From the NCBI RefSeq assembly GCF_051660745.1, contig NZ_JBOFQF010000028.1, positions 310,001 to 374,000 on the forward strand: DNA of 64,000 nucleotides, given 5' to 3'. This DNA is from Segniliparus sp051660745 (GTDB lineage: Bacteria; Actinomycetota; Actinomycetes; Mycobacteriales; Mycobacteriaceae). Numbering within the stretch: position 1 is the stretch's first letter; each line of letters starts with the position of its first letter. The notes under the pieces were generated by a model. It had not been told where the DNA came from. It did not search any database and saw only the letters and a program-made list of their open reading frames with translations. The position numbers were made by a program, and so were the translations under genes. This document shows positions 1 through 7,959 of this stretch, one piece after another.

Positions 1-362
1 TCGTCGTCGGGGCCCTCGCGGTCGTCCTGGTCTTCACCAGGGCGGTCGCGGTCGTCCCGCTCTTGGCCCTCTTGGCCGGGCCGGGCGTGCTCGTCCCGCT
101 CTTCGCCGGGCTGAGCGCGCTCCTGTCCGGGCCGGGCGTGCTCGTCCCGTTTTTGATCGGGCCGGGTGCGCTCTTCGCCGGGCCTGCCGGGGCCGTCGGG
201 ACCAGGGGGCGGCGGCGGAGGGGCGAACACTGCGGGAACGGAGGAACTCGGTTCTGCTCCGGCGACAGCCGTCGCGCCGAAGCCGAAAGCCGCGCCTGCT
301 GCGGCCAGTCCGAGCAGTCCGACGAGACCGCGCGCTGCTTTGTGCTGGTTGAGCTCAGCCAT
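1..362 (-). CDS. Partial secreted Pro/Arg/Asp/Glu-rich repeat protein
   Basis: The reading frame opens with ATG at 362 and runs off the left edge without a stop. An AGAGGAG ribosome-binding site lies just upstream. Residues 1-10 are polar with Lys and Arg, residues 11-36 are a hydrophobic Ala/Gly/Leu signal peptide, and cleavage is likely near AVAGA-EP. A run of six prolines follows, then a charged repeat of about 17 residues of the type RPGQERAQPGEERDEHA, shown at least twice before decaying into RDDRDRPGEDQDD. It is probably exported and intrinsically disordered. No enzymatic domain is visible in the 120 residues present and I do not recognise the family. A possible promoter is TTGCCG (443-438) and TAGGCT (418-413), with a long 19-nt spacer. 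Confidence 0.7.
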   Translation of the reverse strand, partial: MAELNQHKAARGLVGLLGLAAAGAAFGFGATAVAGAEPSSSVPAVFAPPPPPPGPDGPGRPGEERTRPDQKRDEHARPGQERAQPGEERDEHARPGQEGQERDDRDRPGEDQDDREGPDD

Positions 363-499
363 GGATGACTCCTCTCTGAGGGGGCGACAGTCCGAGTGGA
401 GCTGCCAGCCGCAGCCTAACGGCGGTTTCTTGGAGGGCGGCAAGCAAATAGCGACGCTCCGCCGCAGTTCTCACGATTACCGCTTATCGGACCGGCTGC

Positions 500-515
500 C
501 TGCGGTTTTCCGCAG
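500..515. terminator. Short stem-loop downstream of the acyltransferase pair
   Basis: CTGCGG-TTTT-CCGCAG forms a 6-bp stem with a 4-nt loop, about 30 nt beyond the stop codon of the minus-strand acyltransferase. There is no T-tract, so terminator function is only a possibility. The rest of the 181-bp gap (363-543) holds the likely promoter of the repeat protein to the left. Confidence 0.3.
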
Positions 516-543
516 TGCGAGCCCATTGTGCGCGCAATTATGA

Positions 544-1842
544 TCAATGCTCTTCGCGCGCCGCGATCTCCAACAGCAGCCCTTCGAACTCGGCGATATG
601 GGCGCGGGCCGTCTCAGCGGCGAACGGCAGCCCGAGGTCCACGCTGAGCCGCCCGTCGTAGGTGTAGATGAGATAGAGCGAGCTGAACCGGTTGTACCTG
701 CCTGCGGCCGCGGTGGCCAAGTACTCCGCGATGGCTCCGCCGTCGAACTCCACCCACCCTCGGAAATCGTGGACCTGCAGGCTCGGGGGAGTCCGGACCG
801 GCTCCATCACGCCCATATTCGACGTGGTGATCCGAGGAATCGTCTGCTGGTCGGTGACAAGGATTTCCGCGAACCGCAAGACCCCCTGGCACACCGCGCC
901 GGAGGACAGGTCCTCGCGGAGCTGGGCGCGCAGCAGCGCGCCGAGGGCGACGGGATCGCTGTCGGGGAGGGCGCTGACCACCCCCGGCGAGCTGCCGAGC
1001 GCGTTGGTGACGTCCCATGTCTCGGCGGCAGGCCCCAACCAGGACCGAATGTCCACGGGCGAATCGATGTAGAGGTCGACGGCCAGATCGTCGGGCAGCT
1101 GCATCCTGCGCCGCTCGACGACGGCGCAGGCCCCCGCCACCAGGGCGTGCACCGTGGAGCCCAGTGCCTGCGCGCGGGCGTGGAGCAGAGCGGTCTGCTC
1201 CTGCGAGAGTTTGATGCGGCCCCGCGTGAACGTCGCGCCCTCGGGGTCTGGAAGGTCGGTGGGGATCGCCGCGCGGAGCCGCTCCGGGGCGCCCGCCGCC
1301 TTCTCCACGCCGTGTTCGACGAGCAGGTCTTCCGGGGGCCTCGGCACGGGGTGGGGCTCGACCGTCGGAGCACGGCCCTCGACGAGGTCGGTGTAATGCG
1401 ACCAGAGCAGGGCGTGCCAATGCGCTCCGAGCTTGCCGTCCCCGATCGAATGGTGCACCACGAAAGAGACCGACGTGCGGCTCCCGTTCCGCGCGACGTC
1501 GAGGAACGCGAGCTCCTTGCTGTGGTCCGCGCGGACCGGGCCCTGGCCGCCCTCGCGCACGACGACTTCGGAGCCGCCGGGGACCACGAGGTCGAGATCC
1601 GGCAAGCCCATCGTCCGCCCCGACCGGCCAGGGACGAAACGTCCGGTCAGGACGGGATGTTCGAGACGCAAAAGCCGAAGGGCCTCGCGCAGCGCCTCGA
1701 CGTCGACGGGGCCCTCGACCTCGACCGTGTACCAGATGGTCATCGCGGAGAGCGCGAACCAAGACTCCAGCGGGGACAACGGGCGGCGGAACTCCGCGCC
1801 AAGGCTTGTTTCCGGCATGGCGGCTTTCACTCCTGCGCTCAC
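544..1842 (-). CDS. PapA-like condensation-fold acyltransferase (copy 1)
   Basis: This is a 432-residue member of the chloramphenicol-acetyltransferase-fold superfamily that includes PapA, wax-ester synthases and NRPS condensation domains. The catalytic motif HHSIGDG (HHxxxDG) is clear, and TTSNMGVMEPV resembles the conserved SNxG region of PapA enzymes. Such enzymes transfer an acyl group from CoA or a carrier protein to an alcohol. There is no signal peptide or membrane segment, so it should be cytosolic or peripheral. GTG at 1842 is preferred: AGGAGGG lies just upstream and the N-terminus then matches the length of the paralogue at 1932-3251. ATG at 1818 is the alternative. The two genes are 89 nt apart and probably one transcript. 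The substrate cannot be read from the sequence. Confidence 0.75.
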   Translation of the reverse strand: MSAGVKAAMPETSLGAEFRRPLSPLESWFALSAMTIWYTVEVEGPVDVEALREALRLLRLEHPVLTGRFVPGRSGRTMGLPDLDLVVPGGSEVVVREGGQGPVRADHSKELAFLDVARNGSRTSVSFVVHHSIGDGKLGAHWHALLWSHYTDLVEGRAPTVEPHPVPRPPEDLLVEHGVEKAAGAPERLRAAIPTDLPDPEGATFTRGRIKLSQEQTALLHARAQALGSTVHALVAGACAVVERRRMQLPDDLAVDLYIDSPVDIRSWLGPAAETWDVTNALGSSPGVVSALPDSDPVALGALLRAQLREDLSSGAVCQGVLRFAEILVTDQQTIPRITTSNMGVMEPVRTPPSLQVHDFRGWVEFDGGAIAEYLATAAAGRYNRFSSLYLIYTYDGRLSVDLGLPFAAETARAHIAEFEGLLLEIAAREEH

Positions 1843-1931
1843 ACGCCCTCCTCTCTCCAACGAGACTCCTCGTTGAGCCTCGATCTTGAAGTCTAGGCGC
1901 GGCAGGCGGTGTTTGCGAAGATTTTTTCGCC

Positions 1932-3251
1932 TTACGGCAAGTCGCGCGCGGCCATGTCGAGCAGCAGGTTTGTGATCCGCTCGGCGTGCAGGCGGGCGTC
2001 CTGCGGGGTCTTCGCGGCGCTGATGTCGATGGCGAGCCTGCCCAGGTACGTGCTGATGATGTGCATCGAGCCCAACGGCGGGGGCGTGCCCTCCTGGCCG
2101 GTCGCCTTGAGCAGCGCCATCAGCGGCGCCCAGTCCATTTCCACCCAGCCGAACAGCTCGGCGACCCTGGCTCCGCGCGGCGCGCGGATCTCGGGCACCA
2201 CGCCGAGGTTGGTGGCGATGGTCTGCGGGATCTTCGGCTGCTCTTTGATGAAGGAGTCCGCGATGTGCAAGAAGCTCTGCTGGAGGATTCCGGACTCGAG
2301 GTCTTCCTGCATTTGCGCGATCACCTCGGCGCCGAGCGCGGCCGGGTCGGAGTCGGGGCGCGCGGCGACGACGGCTTCGGCGAAGCCGAGAACGTTCGTG
2401 CCGCCCCAGATCTCGACTGGCGGGTCGAGACGTTCGCGCAGGTCGACCGGGGAGTTCAACCCGACGGAAGCCTCGCGGTCCGGCTGCAGGTCCATGCCCT
2501 GGCGGATCGCGACGGCGATAGCGCCCGCGACCAGTCCGTGCACGGTTTGGCCGGTTTTCTTCGCGTAGGCGCGCAGCCGTGCGGTGTCCTCCGCCGAGAG
2601 CTGCGCCCGCTCCCGGACGATATCGGCTTCCGGCGGCTGCGGGAGCTCGACCGGCGCGGCCCGCTCGGCGCGGGTCGGGCCGAGCTCTTCTCGTCCGATC
2701 CCGCGCTCGGCGAGGATCTCCTCGGGGGATTTCGGGACAGGATGCGGCAGCGCTGTCGGCGCTGCGCCTTCGACCAGGTCGGTGTAGTACGACCAGAGCA
2801 GCGAATTCCAGTACGCGCCGAGCCGCCCGTCGGCGATCGCATGGTGCACGGCGAGGGAGACGAATGCCTGGCCGTCGCCGGGGACGACGTCCACCAACGC
2901 AAGCTCGGAGCCCTGCCGGATGGGGTGGGTGGCGAGCGCCGTGCCGGGACTGTGGACCACCAGCGCCGCCGGGGCCTGCTCTGCGGGCAGCACGAGCTCG
3001 AACCCCGGCATCCCCGGCAGCATCTCGGCGGCTGCGGGCAGGATTTGCGCGGCGAGCACGGGGTGGGCTTGACGCACAAGGCCCCAGGCGTCGCGCAGCT
3101 TGTCCAGGTCGAGATCGCCCTCGACACGGAACGTGAACCACATCGTGGACGAGTTCAACGCGCTGATCGCCTCGAAGATCGTCAGAGCCCTGGAGAACGC
3201 GGACGGTCCTGTCGTCTCGTGCTGCGGGGCTTCGGCGAAGGTGTCGGTCAT
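1932..3251 (-). CDS. PapA-like condensation-fold acyltransferase (copy 2)
   Basis: This 439-residue paralogue of the downstream gene shares its order of blocks: an N-terminal WFTFRVEGDLD strand, the catalytic HHAIADG (HHxxxDG), a SYYTDLVEG stretch matching HYTDLVEG, and IATNLGVVPEI near the C-terminus. ATG at 3251 is chosen because AAAGGA lies 7 nt upstream; a longer frame from a TTG at 3284 has no ribosome-binding site. A tandem pair of such genes without a polyketide or peptide synthase in the window suggests an acyl-lipid or ester modification role, but this is inference. The only regulatory signal is the inverted repeat at 3286-3307. Confidence 0.75.
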   Translation of the reverse strand: MTDTFAEAPQHETTGPSAFSRALTIFEAISALNSSTMWFTFRVEGDLDLDKLRDAWGLVRQAHPVLAAQILPAAAEMLPGMPGFELVLPAEQAPAALVVHSPGTALATHPIRQGSELALVDVVPGDGQAFVSLAVHHAIADGRLGAYWNSLLWSYYTDLVEGAAPTALPHPVPKSPEEILAERGIGREELGPTRAERAAPVELPQPPEADIVRERAQLSAEDTARLRAYAKKTGQTVHGLVAGAIAVAIRQGMDLQPDREASVGLNSPVDLRERLDPPVEIWGGTNVLGFAEAVVAARPDSDPAALGAEVIAQMQEDLESGILQQSFLHIADSFIKEQPKIPQTIATNLGVVPEIRAPRGARVAELFGWVEMDWAPLMALLKATGQEGTPPPLGSMHIISTYLGRLAIDISAAKTPQDARLHAERITNLLLDMAARDLP

Positions 3252-3285
3252 ACGGGTCCTTTCGGTTTCGTCGGCGTGCGGCAAT

Positions 3286-3307
3286 AAACGGATAGTTCGT
3301 TCCGTTT
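3286..3307. promoter_or_regulatory. TetR-like operator before the acyltransferase pair
   Basis: A perfect inverted repeat AAACGGA-N8-TCCGTTT (22 bp) lies 35-56 nt upstream of the ATG at 3251. Length and symmetry are typical of TetR-family operators, many of which control lipid genes in Mycobacteriales. No TetR gene is present nearby, so the regulator would act in trans. Confidence 0.5.
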
Positions 3308-3343
3308 CATCAACTTGTCTGCACGGCGAAAGATTCCCCCAGG

Positions 3344-5419
3344 TCAGGGGTTCTTCTTATCGGCTTGCTCACGCAGCCTGCCCAGGGCGGCTTTGGTCAC
3401 AGCGAGGTCGGTGGTCTCCCAGAACGGCGGAAGGCTGGCTTTGAGGTACCCGGCGTACCGCGCCGTCGCCAGCCGGGAGTCGAGCACAGCGACCACGCCC
3501 CGGTCCGACACCGACCGCAACAGCCGCCCGAAGCCCTGGGCGAGCAGCACGGCGGCATGGCTCGCCGACACAGAGATGAAGCCGTTGCGGCCCTTCGCCT
3601 GCGCCGCATGCGTGCGCGCGATGGTCATCGGGTCGTCGGGGCGGGGGAAGGGGATCCGGTCGATCACCACGAGCGAGAGGGACGGCCCTGGCACGTCCAC
3701 GCCCTGCCAGAGCGAGAGCGTGCCGAACAACGACGTCGCGGGGTCGCCCGCGAAGGTTTCGATCAACGCGCCGGTGGCGTCCTCGCCTTGGCAGAGCACC
3801 GGGGTGTCGAGCGCCTCGCGCATCGCTTCGGCCGCGACTTGGGCGGCTCGGAGCGAGGAGAAGAGGCCGAGGGTGCGGCCCCCTGCGGCTTCGATGAGCT
3901 CGCGCAGCACGTCCTGCTGCTCCGGGCTCGCGCCGTCTCGGCCAGGCGGGGCGAGGTGCTTCGCGATGTAGCAGATGCCGGACTCTTTATGCGCGAACGG
4001 GCTTCCGACGTCCAGCGAGGACCACGGGATCGCGGTCTCGCCCGCGAGCCCCCAATCTCCCGCGAGGTCGTCGAACTGCCCGCCAGGGGTCAACGTCGCG
4101 GAGGTGAGCACCACAGTCTTCTCGCCGAAAAGGCGTTCGCGCAAGAGCCCCCCGACGCTCACCGGGGCGACATGGAGCAGGCTCGGCGGTTCTTTCTCGC
4201 GCCAGTCTTTGCTCGGCGGGGACGTGGTCCAGACCGCCTCGGGCCGTGCGGAGAGGTCTTCTTGCGCGAAGACTTTCAGGGATCGGTCGCAGACCGCGAC
4301 GATGTCCTCAAGGCTCGTGAGCGCGGAGAGGCGGGAGGCCGTCTCCACCGCGTTCTCCGCTTTCGGGAGGGCGCTGATGCTGGTGAGCGCGGCCGCAGTG
4401 CTGTCGCGGAGCGCGGCCACGGCCTCCTGCGCCCCGTCCGGCGCCTGTCGCCAAAACCCCTCCGGGGCTTCGGCGACGAGCCTGCCCAACACGTCGCCCG
4501 CCGTTTCAAGCCGGGCGCGCTGCTCGTCGGTGAGGAGCTTTCCGCAGCGGCGCGTCGCGATCCCGACCGGCCCCGGGCCGGTGGACCCTGTCGCGACCGA
4601 CGTCACGTTGTCCACGAGCTCGTGCGCCTCGTCCACGACGACGACGGTGTGCTCGGGCAGGAGCGAGTTCTGGCCCGCGAGATCGATGGCGAGCATCGCG
4701 TGGTTCGTGACGATCACGTCGACTTTCGCCGAGACGGCCTTCGCTTTCTCGGCCCAGCAGTCGGTCCCTCTCGGGCAGCGGCTCATGCCGAGGCACTCGC
4801 CCTGTGTGACCGAGAACTGCCGCCAGGCCCGGTCGCTCACGCCGGGACGCAGCTCCTCGCGGTCGCCCGTCGTGGTCGCGTCGGACCATTCGGTGATCCG
4901 GGCGACCTCGGTCCCGAGATTGGATTGGGCGGCCCTTTTTTTCGAGGAGTGCTCTGTTCCCGAGGGCCGTCCCGTGTCGAAGAGCCCGCCGCTCGGGACG
5001 GGCGGCTCTTCGGGCTCCTCGATCAGCGGCGCGGTGAGCTTGTGGAGGCAGAGGTAATTGCCTCGGCCTTTGAGCAGCGCGAACGTCGGCGCTCTGCCAA
5101 GAGACTCGGCCAACGCCGCGCCGAGCGCGGGCAGGTCGCGGTCCACGAGCTGGCGTTGCAGGGCGATCGTGGCGGTGGAGACGACGACCGGCTCGCCCTT
5201 CCGCACGGCGTGCGCGATGGCGGGCACGAGGTAGGCGAGCGATTTCCCGGTGCCGGGCCCGGCTTGGACCGCGAGGACTTTCTTGTTGCTGAGCGCCTCC
5301 GCGACGGCGCTCGCCATCACGGCCTGGGGCTCGCGTTTCGCCCCGCCGAGATGCCCCACCGCGATGTCGAGGAGCTTGTTCACCGGTTCCGCCTTGGCCA
5401 CCGAACAAGTGTACGGCAT
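3344..5419 (-). CDS. dinG: DinG-type ATP-dependent DNA helicase (XPD-like, Fe-S)
   Basis: The product is a 691-residue superfamily 2 helicase. Walker A is QAGPGTGKS near residue 55, the Walker B/DEAH box is VVVDEAHEL near residue 270, and the C-terminal arginine-finger motif is QGFGRLLRS. Four cysteines (NYLCLHK, then ECLGMSRCPRGTDC) lie between Walker A and DEAH at the place where XPD/DinG helicases bind a 4Fe-4S cluster. The family unwinds DNA 5' to 3' and acts on R-loops and damaged DNA. ATG at 5419 lacks a clear ribosome-binding site; a GTG at residue 7 is a possible start. The M. tuberculosis counterpart is the Rv1329c-type dinG. Confidence 0.88.
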   Translation of the reverse strand: MPYTCSVAKAEPVNKLLDIAVGHLGGAKREPQAVMASAVAEALSNKKVLAVQAGPGTGKSLAYLVPAIAHAVRKGEPVVVSTATIALQRQLVDRDLPALGAALAESLGRAPTFALLKGRGNYLCLHKLTAPLIEEPEEPPVPSGGLFDTGRPSGTEHSSKKRAAQSNLGTEVARITEWSDATTTGDREELRPGVSDRAWRQFSVTQGECLGMSRCPRGTDCWAEKAKAVSAKVDVIVTNHAMLAIDLAGQNSLLPEHTVVVVDEAHELVDNVTSVATGSTGPGPVGIATRRCGKLLTDEQRARLETAGDVLGRLVAEAPEGFWRQAPDGAQEAVAALRDSTAAALTSISALPKAENAVETASRLSALTSLEDIVAVCDRSLKVFAQEDLSARPEAVWTTSPPSKDWREKEPPSLLHVAPVSVGGLLRERLFGEKTVVLTSATLTPGGQFDDLAGDWGLAGETAIPWSSLDVGSPFAHKESGICYIAKHLAPPGRDGASPEQQDVLRELIEAAGGRTLGLFSSLRAAQVAAEAMREALDTPVLCQGEDATGALIETFAGDPATSLFGTLSLWQGVDVPGPSLSLVVIDRIPFPRPDDPMTIARTHAAQAKGRNGFISVSASHAAVLLAQGFGRLLRSVSDRGVVAVLDSRLATARYAGYLKASLPPFWETTDLAVTKAALGRLREQADKKNP

Positions 5420-5488
5420 AGGGGGAGGGTTTTGTCGGTGCCCACGCCTACGCTCGTCAAGCGCTCGTCGCCTGACGAGCCAATAAAT

Positions 5489-5518
5489 AGCTCAGCCGCC
5501 CCGAAAGGCGGCTGAGCT
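5489..5518. terminator. Perfect 12-bp hairpin with AT-rich flank
   Basis: AGCTCAGCCGCC and GGCGGCTGAGCT are perfect complements around a 6-nt loop. On the minus strand the stem is followed by ATTTATT, so it could end transcripts coming from pncA. On the plus strand it stands 18 nt before the start codon of the miniprotein gene and could act as a 5' structural element. Which role applies is not decided by the sequence. Confidence 0.55.
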
Positions 5519-5536
5519 GAGTGAAGGGAGAACAAG

Positions 5537-5638
5537 ATGATCAACGTTCTGGAAGGACTCCTCATCTTGGCGGCGACTTCGCTCGTTCTCGTGTTCACGA
5601 TGGTGATTATCCGCGTGATCACGAAGAGCGGGGAGTAG
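5537..5638 (+). CDS. 33-residue single-helix membrane miniprotein
   Basis: ATG at 5537 follows an excellent ribosome-binding site (AAGGGAG, 6 nt spacing) and opens a 33-codon frame ending in TAG at 5638. Residues 4-28 form one hydrophobic helix rich in Leu, Val, Ile and Thr (LEGLLILAATSLVLVFTMVI), followed by Arg, Lys and a short polar tail ITKSGE. This suggests a single-pass membrane peptide with its C-terminus in the cytoplasm. The size and shape resemble KdpF-like or regulatory small membrane proteins, but no family is recognised. It lies alone on the plus strand between minus-strand dinG and pncA. Confidence 0.55.
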   Translation: MINVLEGLLILAATSLVLVFTMVIIRVITKSGE

Positions 5639-5717
5639 CCGTTCAACCTGGGGGTCGGTGCGGCAACACTGGCCTCCAGGCCCTTCCTCCGCCATGGTAC
5701 ACCCGTTCGCGCGGTGG

Positions 5718-6284
5718 TCAAGCGAACACGACGCCTGCGGGCTCCAGCCGCTGTTTCGCAGCCGCGCCGCCGTCCGGTCGGACGGCGGCGCAGTGCGCGA
5801 GGAGCACGCGAGCCGTGAAACCGGCCTCGGCCGCGTCGCGGGCGGTGGCGGCCACACAGAAATCGGTGGCGATCCCGACCACGTCGACCGAGTCGACGCT
5901 CCGCTCGCGCAGCCAGTCGCCGAGCTTCGCGCCGGAGGGGCCGACGCCCTCGAAGCCCGAGTAGGCCGCGCTGTGGTGGCCCTTGTCGAAGACCGCGTCG
6001 AACCGCACGTCGGCGAGTTCGGGGCGCAGCTGCGCCCCGAGGCTCTCCGCCCGGCAGTGCGGCGGCCAGGAGTCGACATAATCCGGCTCGTCGGAGAAAT
6101 GCGGCCCTGGGTCGATATGCCAATCCCTGGTGGCGACGACGAAGCCGTATCCGGCGCGGGCGGGGGAGCCGGAACGCAGCAGTTCGGCGAGTCCCGAGGC
6201 GACGGCGGCGCCGCCGGACACGGCCAACGCCCCGCCCTCGCAGAAATCGTTCTGCACGTCGACGACGACAAGCGCTCGGGCCAT
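5718..6284 (-). CDS. pncA: Nicotinamidase/pyrazinamidase
   Basis: The 188-residue isochorismatase-fold amidase converts nicotinamide to nicotinate in NAD salvage; in mycobacteria the same enzyme activates pyrazinamide. The catalytic triad is visible: Asp8 in VVDVQNDF, Lys in VFDKGHHS near residue 100, and Cys in GIATDFCVA near residue 143. The metal site is TRDWHIDPGPHF (Asp, His, His) with a further His in WPPHC. Length matches the mycobacterial enzyme (186). ATG at 6284 is the natural start. It is transcribed in the same direction as mmcO but the two need not be co-regulated. Confidence 0.93.
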   Translation of the reverse strand: MARALVVVDVQNDFCEGGALAVSGGAAVASGLAELLRSGSPARAGYGFVVATRDWHIDPGPHFSDEPDYVDSWPPHCRAESLGAQLRPELADVRFDAVFDKGHHSAAYSGFEGVGPSGAKLGDWLRERSVDSVDVVGIATDFCVAATARDAAEAGFTARVLLAHCAAVRPDGGAAAKQRLEPAGVVFA

Positions 6285-6309
6285 GGCCTGATCCTACGCC
6301 GGGCGCGGC

Positions 6310-7836
6310 TCAGACCTCGTAGTCGAGCCGGGTCATCATGCCTGCTTCTTGGTGGTAGGTGTTGTGGCAGTGCAGCATCCAGTCGCCGGGGTTGTCCGCG
6401 ACGAGGCGGGCGGAGAGCTTCTGGCCGGGCAGGACGACGACGGTGTCTTTGCGAGGCCCTGGGGAGCCGTCCTGCCGGATGACCTGGAAGGTGTGCCCGT
6501 GCAGGTGCATGGGGTGCCACATCGTCGTCTGGTTGTCGAAGACCAGCGTCGCGTGCTGGCCCTGGCGGACCTTGAGCGACCGCATGTCCGGATAGCGCGC
6601 GCCGTTGATCGCCCAGTCGTACTTCATCATCGAGCCGCTGAGATCGACCGAGAGCGTCGTGTCGGGCTTGGCCGCGGGCAGCTGCACGGCTTCGGCAGCG
6701 GTGAACTGCTCCACCGTGCCGATCTGCCTGTCGAGCTCCGGCGGGCGGAAATCCGCAGCAGGGGCCGATCCTGCCCCCGTGGTGAGGACCGCCCGCGCGA
6801 GGGCGGGATTGCCTTGTGCTTGCTTGCCTTCCGCCGCTGCGACGAGCGGGAACACGCCGTCTTGGGCGGTGACGACCACGTCGTAGCGCTCGCCCATGCC
6901 GAGGAGCAGCGCGTCCACCTCGACCGGGCGCACCGGGAAGCCGTCGGTGTGCGTGACGGTCATCCGGTGGCCCGCGAGCGCGACGCGGAAAGCGGTGTCC
7001 GACCCCGCGTTGACCAGCCGGATGCGCACCCGCTGGCCGGACTTGGCCGAGAACGTGCTCGGCGCGGCGGGGATGCGCCCGTTGACGAGGTAGTAGGGGT
7101 AGGCGACATCGCCCGCGTCGCCGCCGAGGAGGTCGCTGCGCATCCCGCCCATGCCCGGCATGTCCATGTGGGACATGTCCATCCCCGGCATATCGGGCAT
7201 GGCCATCATGCGCAAGTCCTCCCAGACCTGCTTCGGGCTCTTGCCGACGCCGTCGGTCCAATCGTCGAGGACGACGATCCACTCCGCGTCGTACGCGCCC
7301 GGCTCGGCCGGATCGTCGATGACCACCGGGAAGTACAGGCCGTAGTCGGCGTCGACCCCGGTGTGCGGATGCGCCCAATACGTGCCGGGGTTCGGCGCCG
7401 AGAACCGATAGGTGAAGGTCTGGCCGGGGGCGATATCGGCGGTCGCGGACGCCGCGCCGTCCATGTCGTTGCGCAGGGCGAGCCCGTGCCAATGGATCGA
7501 GGTGGCATGGTCGAGCCGGTTGGCCAGGGTCACGGTGATCTCGTCGCCCGCATTCGCGCGGAGCAGGGGGCCGGGCAGCCCGCCGCTGTAGGCGAGGGTG
7601 TCCACGGCGAGGCCGCCGAGGTCGACCTGCGCGGGGCCCGCGACAAGGTTCGCGGCGACGACCCGGCCGGTGTGCGGACGGGTGCGCTCGGCCTTGGCAA
7701 TGGCTTCGGCGAGGCCCGAAGCCGGGGCGGGCTTGCCGCAGGCGGCCGTGCTCGCGACGGCGAGCGCGGCGAGGCCCCCCGAGACAGTCGAGACGAAGTC
7801 GCGTCGGGTCATCGGTTTTCGCGAGGGGCTGAGCAT
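6310..7836 (-). CDS. mmcO: Multicopper oxidase, Tat-exported lipoprotein (MmcO-like)
   Basis: This 508-residue multicopper oxidase would oxidise toxic Cu(I) outside the membrane. The N-terminus carries a twin-arginine signal (TRRDFVST) and a lipobox ending at Cys33 (STAAC), so it is a Tat-dependent lipoprotein. Copper ligands are in HWHGLAL, YWAHPHTG, MWHPMHLHGHTF and the C-terminal HCHNTYHQEAGMM. A Met/His-rich loop (MPDMPGMDMSHMDMPGM) lies mid-protein, as in copper-resistance oxidases. ATG at 7836 is chosen because the frame then begins with the whole signal; the start is near-leaderless (TATCGT 6 nt upstream) with a RicR-type box directly behind it. ATG at 7812 is an alternative. Length agrees with mycobacterial MmcO (about 504). 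Confidence 0.9.
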   Translation of the reverse strand: MLSPSRKPMTRRDFVSTVSGGLAALAVASTAACGKPAPASGLAEAIAKAERTRPHTGRVVAANLVAGPAQVDLGGLAVDTLAYSGGLPGPLLRANAGDEITVTLANRLDHATSIHWHGLALRNDMDGAASATADIAPGQTFTYRFSAPNPGTYWAHPHTGVDADYGLYFPVVIDDPAEPGAYDAEWIVVLDDWTDGVGKSPKQVWEDLRMMAMPDMPGMDMSHMDMPGMGGMRSDLLGGDAGDVAYPYYLVNGRIPAAPSTFSAKSGQRVRIRLVNAGSDTAFRVALAGHRMTVTHTDGFPVRPVEVDALLLGMGERYDVVVTAQDGVFPLVAAAEGKQAQGNPALARAVLTTGAGSAPAADFRPPELDRQIGTVEQFTAAEAVQLPAAKPDTTLSVDLSGSMMKYDWAINGARYPDMRSLKVRQGQHATLVFDNQTTMWHPMHLHGHTFQVIRQDGSPGPRKDTVVVLPGQKLSARLVADNPGDWMLHCHNTYHQEAGMMTRLDYEV

Positions 7837-7854
7837 GGGGACACGATAGCATAT

Positions 7855-7871
7855 ATACCCCTGAGGGGTAT
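7855..7871. promoter_or_regulatory. RicR/CsoR-type copper operator
   Basis: ATACCCC-TGA-GGGGTAT is a perfect palindrome containing TACCC-N5-GGGTA, the motif described for the RicR copper regulon of M. tuberculosis, whose members include mmcO. It overlaps the upstream part of the mmcO promoter (minus strand) and lies 89 nt before recO on the other strand. Copper-released repression of mmcO is the natural reading. Confidence 0.8.
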
Positions 7872-7959
7872 GTGTGGCATATGTGGCGGCTGCGGGAGAA
7901 ATGGCCCGGCGCGGCGGCGCTTCCCAAGATTTGTCGGTCTGGAGTGTGAGAATCGCCCG

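Noticed and set aside
63..543. Two overlapping plus-strand frames opposite the repeat protein
   Set aside because: Low-complexity Gly/Leu/Pro/Arg translations; the minus strand has a signal peptide, a ribosome-binding site and a protein-level repeat.
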